Source: Planifilum fimeticola (GTDB lineage Bacteria > Bacillota > Bacilli > Thermoactinomycetales > DSM-44946). Taken from it: 64,000 bases of DNA. Shown one piece after another: positions 60,401 through 64,000 of the stretch. The notes under the pieces were generated by a model. The model made no database searches. It was not told the DNA's origin and saw only the letters and a program-made list of their open reading frames with translations. The stretch spans positions 62,001 through 126,000 of the forward strand of contig NZ_PVNE01000007.1 in assembly GCF_003001905.1 (NCBI RefSeq). Direction: 5' to 3'. The position numbers were made by a program, and so were the translations under genes. Numbering within the stretch: position 1 is the stretch's first letter; each line of letters starts with the position of its first letter.

Positions 60401-60567
60401 GCTCCTCATCTCCTTGATTGGATGATTTATTCATGGGAACGACGGCTCTCATGAAACCGCCGATAACCCCGCCCGCCGAGGAGTCAATACATGGCTTCCA
60501 ACACAAGGTGCCTCGTCAACCTGGATGAAATACTAATAAACGAATGTTGACGAAAATCCTCTGCCAC

Positions 60568-60584
60568 CGTTAAGATTTCGTTAA
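60568..60584 (-). promoter_or_regulatory. Pho-box-like direct repeats upstream of glpQ
   Basis: On the minus strand TTAACG occurs twice with exactly 11-bp spacing (60579-60584 and 60568-60573), the half-site and spacing of Bacillus PhoP boxes (TTWACA-type). A further TCAACA is at 60545-60550. Phosphate-limitation control of glycerophosphodiesterase is known in B. subtilis; here it is inferred. Confidence 0.4.
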
Positions 60585-60625
60585 TTTTGACGGCTCCGCC
60601 TGTTTATGCCGCCGGTCCCTTCCCG

Positions 60626-61750
60626 CTAAGCGGGAATGGCCTCCTGGCCTTGAATCCTCCTTCCCGTCGCGGGGTCGAACAGATGGATCTTCTCCTCGTC
60701 AAACCGCAAAAAGATGGAATCCCCCGGCTGAAAGCGCACGTCCGTGTCCGTCACGACACTGATCATCTGGTTTTTGTCCAGCCGAATGTGGATGCGATGC
60801 TCCTCCCCCAGATTTTCGAACACGGTGACCCGGGTCGCCAACGCGCCCCCGTCCTCCGGAGCGACCACCCGGACATCCGTTGGCCGAACGCCGAACCGGT
60901 AGCGCATGCCTTCCTTCACGACGGAACGAAGCCGATCCGGAACCGCAAAGCTCTTTCCGCAACCTTCGATCTTAAAGACCGGGGTTTCTTCCTCCTTCAC
61001 CACCTGAACCGCAAACAGATTCATAGGGGGGTCGCCGATAAATCCCGCGACAAACTCGTTGACGGGATGCCGGTAAATCTCGAACGGCGTTCCGAACTGC
61101 TGCAGTTCCCCTTCGTTCATGACCGCAATCCGGTCCGCCAGAGCCATGGCCTCCGATTGGTCGTGGGTGACAATGACGGTGGTGCAGCGGATTTCATTGT
61201 GAAGCCGTTTCAGCTCCGTCCTCATCCTCTGCCTCATCCGCCCGTCCAGATGGGAAAGGGGCTCGTCGAGCAACAGGACGGCGGGCCTCCGGATGATGGC
61301 CCGGGCAATGTTGACCCGCTGCTTTTCCCCGCCCGACAGGGCCGCCGGTTTCTTCTCCAACAGATCCCCGATATGCAACAAAGCGGCTATCCGGTCCACT
61401 TCCCGTCGTATCTCCTCCTCCGACTTCCCCTGGGCCCGGAGATTGAAGGCGATGTTGTCATAGACGGAAAGGGGCGGGTAGAGGGCGTAGTTTTCGAAGG
61501 CCAGGCCGATTCCCCTCTTCTTGGGCGGCAAATCGTTCACTTTCTTCCCGCCGATCCGTATTTCCCCCGAAGTGATCTCCTCCAGGCCGGCGATCATTCG
61601 CAGCGTCGTCGATTTTCCACAGCCCGACGGCCCCAGGAGAGCCACAAACTCCCCGTCCCGGCACGAAAGATTGAAAGCTTTGACGGCCTGGACCTCCCGA
61701 TTCCGCTTCCGATAGATTTTGGACACACCCTTCAACGTCAGTTCCGCCAC
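60626..61750 (-). CDS. ABC importer ATP-binding protein (MalK/UgpC-like), second copy
   Basis: The 374-residue ATPase has Walker A GPSGCGKST, signature LSGGEKQRVNIARAI, Walker B LLLDEPLSHLD, switch histidine in VIVTHDQSEAMAL and a C-terminal TOBE-like regulatory region (about residues 240-374). It is the second of two neighbouring ATPases and overlaps the first by 13 bp. GTG 61750 follows AAGGAGG at seven bases; the open frame upstream is not coding. Paired ATPases of this kind are seen in importers of glycerol and related compounds. Confidence 0.9.
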   Translation of the reverse strand: MAELTLKGVSKIYRKRNREVQAVKAFNLSCRDGEFVALLGPSGCGKSTTLRMIAGLEEITSGEIRIGGKKVNDLPPKKRGIGLAFENYALYPPLSVYDNIAFNLRAQGKSEEEIRREVDRIAALLHIGDLLEKKPAALSGGEKQRVNIARAIIRRPAVLLLDEPLSHLDGRMRQRMRTELKRLHNEIRCTTVIVTHDQSEAMALADRIAVMNEGELQQFGTPFEIYRHPVNEFVAGFIGDPPMNLFAVQVVKEEETPVFKIEGCGKSFAVPDRLRSVVKEGMRYRFGVRPTDVRVVAPEDGGALATRVTVFENLGEEHRIHIRLDKNQMISVVTDTDVRFQPGDSIFLRFDEEKIHLFDPATGRRIQGQEAIPA

Positions 61751-62883
61751 ACCACATCCTCCTTCCTTTCTCCCGACGGGGCGAGCAGCTTCCCGGAGGA
61801 GGCGTCGAAAAAGAGCGCCCGGTTCATGTCGAATTCCAGGTGGACGGGCTGGTCGATTTTCCAAGCGTGCTCCGAAGAAGCCAGCAAACGGATTCGCCGG
61901 TCGCCCGCTTCGGCGATGAGGACGGCCGTTTCGCCCAGGGGTTCAAAACTGTAGACCCTGGCAGCCACATGATTCCCCTCCGGATCCTCCGGGTAAAAGC
62001 GGATGTGCTTGGGTCGAAAGCCCACCTTGACCGATGAGGAAGAGTGCTTAAGCATCGCCTTTCGGACTTCATCGGGCACGGGGAAGTGCCCGGGTTTTCC
62101 GAACAGATTCAAATGCAGGCGCCCCGCGTCTTCCACGAGCTCCGCTTCAAGAATGTTCATCTCCGGATCGCCGAAAGCCCTCGCCACAAACTCCGAAGCG
62201 GGCCGGTGATAAACCTCCTCGGGGCTGCCGACCTGTTCAATGCGTCCCCGGTTGATCACGGCGATGCGATCCCCCAGACTGAGCGCTTCCCGGTAATCAT
62301 GGGTCACGTAGATGGTGGTGGTGTCCAGGCTTTTGTTCTGGATCTCCTTCAGCTCCGCCCGCATCTGGTGCCGCAGCTTCGCATCGAGATGGACCAGGGG
62401 TTCATCCATCAAGAAGACCTCCGGACGGCGCACCAACGCCCTTCCGAGGGCCACCCGCTGCCGCTGTCCGTTGGAAAGCTCCGCGGGATACCGGTCCAAC
62501 AGAGAAAAAATGTCCAGCAGGCGGGCGACGCGCAGCACCTCCTCCTTCGCTTCCACGTTCGATTTCCTGTATCTCGGGCTGAAGAGAGGTGACGCGATAT
62601 TCTCAAACACATTGAGATGCGGGTATAACGCGTAATTCTCAAACACCATGGCCACATCCCGCTCGTTCGGCTCCAGGTGATCGATGGAACGGCCGTTCAG
62701 GTACACCTGGCCCTGATCCGGAACGTGGATTCCGGCGACGATATTCAACAGGGTGGTCTTTCCCGCCCCCGTCGGCCCGAACAGGACGAAGAATTCCTGG
62801 TTGTTCACCCGGATATCCACCTCATCCAACGCCAAAACCCTGCCAAAGCGCTTGGAAACCCCTCGGATCCACAGTTCGCCCAT
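61738..62883 (-). CDS. ABC importer ATP-binding protein (MalK/UgpC-like), first copy
   Basis: The 381-residue ATPase has Walker A GPTGAGKTTLLNIVAG, LSNGQRQRVALGRAL as an ABC signature variant (LSNGQ in place of LSGGQ), Walker B VFLMDEPLVHLD and a switch histidine in IYVTHDYREALSLGDR. The second subunit carries a canonical signature (LSGGE), so the pair may form a heterodimer with unequal sites. A C-terminal domain (EMNILEAELVEDAGRLHL) is present. It is encoded directly after the permease genes. Confidence 0.9.
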   Translation of the reverse strand: MGELWIRGVSKRFGRVLALDEVDIRVNNQEFFVLFGPTGAGKTTLLNIVAGIHVPDQGQVYLNGRSIDHLEPNERDVAMVFENYALYPHLNVFENIASPLFSPRYRKSNVEAKEEVLRVARLLDIFSLLDRYPAELSNGQRQRVALGRALVRRPEVFLMDEPLVHLDAKLRHQMRAELKEIQNKSLDTTTIYVTHDYREALSLGDRIAVINRGRIEQVGSPEEVYHRPASEFVARAFGDPEMNILEAELVEDAGRLHLNLFGKPGHFPVPDEVRKAMLKHSSSSVKVGFRPKHIRFYPEDPEGNHVAARVYSFEPLGETAVLIAEAGDRRIRLLASSEHAWKIDQPVHLEFDMNRALFFDASSGKLLAPSGERKEDVVWRN

Positions 62884-62908
62884 ACTTGTCCCCCCAAAGG
62901 GTTGTTGA

Positions 62909-63724
62909 TCAGCCTTTCACCGCGCCGAAGCTCAAGCCCCTGACCAGATGCTTTTGGATAAAGAGGGCCAAAACCACCTCCGGCAATATGGAAATCGTCA
63001 CCGCAGCCGCCATCTGACCGTAATGCACGGTATCGGAAGAGAGATACTGCAGGGCGGCCACCGTGGTCGTCACCACGTTCTGCCCCGCGAGCAACAAGGG
63101 AAAGGTGAAGCTGTTCCACGCGAAGATGAAGGACAAAAGGGCGGATGCGACCAATCCCGGCTTCACCAGGGGAACGAGGGTTTTCAGGAACACGCGGAAC
63201 CAGGAATAGCCGTCCAGCCTCGCCGCGTGCTCGATTTCGGGAGGAATCTCCTCGAAATATCCCCTCAGAACCCAGATGATCAACGGGAGGGTGAGCAATT
63301 GATACACCCAGATGATCCCCCAGTAGGTGTCGTACAGCCCGAACCGTTGGTAGATGAGAAACAGGGGGAGAATCACCATGATCTCCGGCGCAAACCGGAA
63401 GGAGAGAAAGGTGAAGGCGATCGATTCCCGCCCCCGAAACTTGAACCGCGCCAGGGCGTACGCCGCGGGAACCCCCACCAGAATGGACAGGAGAACCGCA
63501 CCGGAGCTGACCCATAAGTTGTTCAAAAAGTAGCTGATGTAATCTCCCTTCACAAACAAGATCCGGTAGTTTTCCAGGGTCGGTGAAAAGATGAAAGTCG
63601 TGGTGTACATCTCCCGGTCATGCTTGAAGGAAATCAGCAGCATCCAGAGCAGGGGAAACAGGGCAAAGACCGCATAAACCAACAACAGGAAATCGGCGAA
63701 CCATTTCCGCATCCGTTCCTTCAC
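62909..63724 (-). CDS. ABC importer permease (MalG/UgpE-like)
   Basis: The 271-residue inner-membrane subunit has about six helices and the permease signature EEIPPEIEHAARLDGYSWFRVFLKTLVPLVKPGLVASALLSF (EAA loop). It starts at GTG 63724, five bases after GGAGGGG, and overlaps the upstream permease stop by GTGA. With the other permease and the two ATPases it forms a carbohydrate- or polyol-type importer; the substrate-binding protein is outside the window. Confidence 0.9.
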   Translation of the reverse strand: MKERMRKWFADFLLLVYAVFALFPLLWMLLISFKHDREMYTTTFIFSPTLENYRILFVKGDYISYFLNNLWVSSGAVLLSILVGVPAAYALARFKFRGRESIAFTFLSFRFAPEIMVILPLFLIYQRFGLYDTYWGIIWVYQLLTLPLIIWVLRGYFEEIPPEIEHAARLDGYSWFRVFLKTLVPLVKPGLVASALLSFIFAWNSFTFPLLLAGQNVVTTTVAALQYLSSDTVHYGQMAAAVTISILPEVVLALFIQKHLVRGLSFGAVKG

Positions 63725-64000
63725 GTCGTCCCCTCCTCCACGCCGGACGCCCGTCCCTGGGCTCGGCTCCAATATTTGATCAGGATCCGGCTGGCGATGA
63801 ACACGATCAGCCAGAGGACCAGCATGTGCGGAAGGGCGTAGCCCAGTTCCTTATAGGTGAACCCTTCCGTATAGGCCGTCAGGGGAAGCGTCATCAGCGT
63901 GTCTCCGGGCCCCCCGCTGGTCAAGGCGAAGATGATCGAGAACTCCTGAAGAGAGACCATCAAGCGGAAAACCAGGGCGATCAGCAAAAACGGCAGGATC
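63721..64000 (-). CDS. ABC importer permease (MalF/UgpA-like), partial
   Basis: Only the C-terminal 92 or so residues are inside the window; the gene continues past position 64000. The visible part shows the typical end of a MalF/UgpA permease: FSIIFALTSGGPGDTLMTLPLTAYTEGFTYKELGYALPHMLVLWLIVF, then a basic cytoplasmic tail. Truncation is from the window edge only. Confidence 0.85.
   Translation of the reverse strand, partial: ILPFLLIALVFRLMVSLQEFSIIFALTSGGPGDTLMTLPLTAYTEGFTYKELGYALPHMLVLWLIVFIASRILIKYWSRAQGRASGVEEGTT

Noticed and set aside
1-64000. CRISPR arrays, rRNA, tRNA or complete insertion sequences
   Set aside because: No regularly spaced repeats, tRNA-like cloverleaf with anticodon context, rRNA signature or transposase was recognised by eye.

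Overview
The window looks like a chromosomal segment of a GC-rich, endospore-former-type Bacillota. The signs are strong AGGAGG-type ribosome sites, many GTG starts, NagE/GlcT-type PTS genes, ROK, HicA and ABC-F families, and consensus sigma-A and sigma-54 promoters. The overall style recalls Thermoactinomycetaceae, but that is an inference from gene style and not a proven placement. I see no rRNA, tRNA, CRISPR array or complete insertion sequence.

Layout. Positions 1-7,000 carry a toxin-antitoxin pair between two copies of a dispersed repeat, a carboxylesterase, a GlcT-type antiterminator, and a histidine kinase/response regulator/DrrAB-type ABC exporter operon. Positions 7,200-10,050 carry small accessory genes, an ArsR-type repressor with a very clear double operator, and a decayed glyoxalase-like gene. 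Positions 10,100-18,700 form an amino-sugar and cell-wall-recycling block: a GlcNAc-type PTS (EIICB, a barrel protein, EIIA), NagZ, NamZ and an AmiE-like hydrolase. Positions 19,570-33,231 are a long minus-strand run of CoA-thioester (fatty acid or similar) degradation genes. Two good sigma-54 (-24/-12) promoters sit in this run, and a sigma-54 activator gene lies directly upstream. Positions 35,300-41,223 are a mannose activation and glycosyltransfer operon.

The two most interesting parts follow. At 41,247-43,157 a frameshifted ABC-F gene has a structured leader with its own promoter, a 36-codon upstream ORF and an intrinsic terminator. This is the layout of antibiotic-sensing ribosome-mediated attenuation. 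At 43,255-49,815 lies a visibly AT-richer three-gene island: a PD-(D/E)xK nuclease-like protein, a DinG-type helicase and a pPIWI-RE protein. It matches the pPIWI-RE three-gene conflict system predicted from comparative genomics.

Positions 50,137-59,215 are a second sugar-catabolic block: Eda-type aldolase, mannonate dehydratase, SIS protein, NagA, NagB, a ceramidase-family amidohydrolase, an SSS symporter and a ROK repressor, with a near-perfect 21-bp operator. Positions 59,525-64,000 carry a secreted glycerophosphodiesterase and an ABC importer with two ATPases, cut by the window end.

Several genes (amidase, ABC-F, nagA) are broken by a single missing base, in two cases at homopolymers, and an apparent NagA-SIS fusion is created by one of these. 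They may be real mutations or assembly errors.
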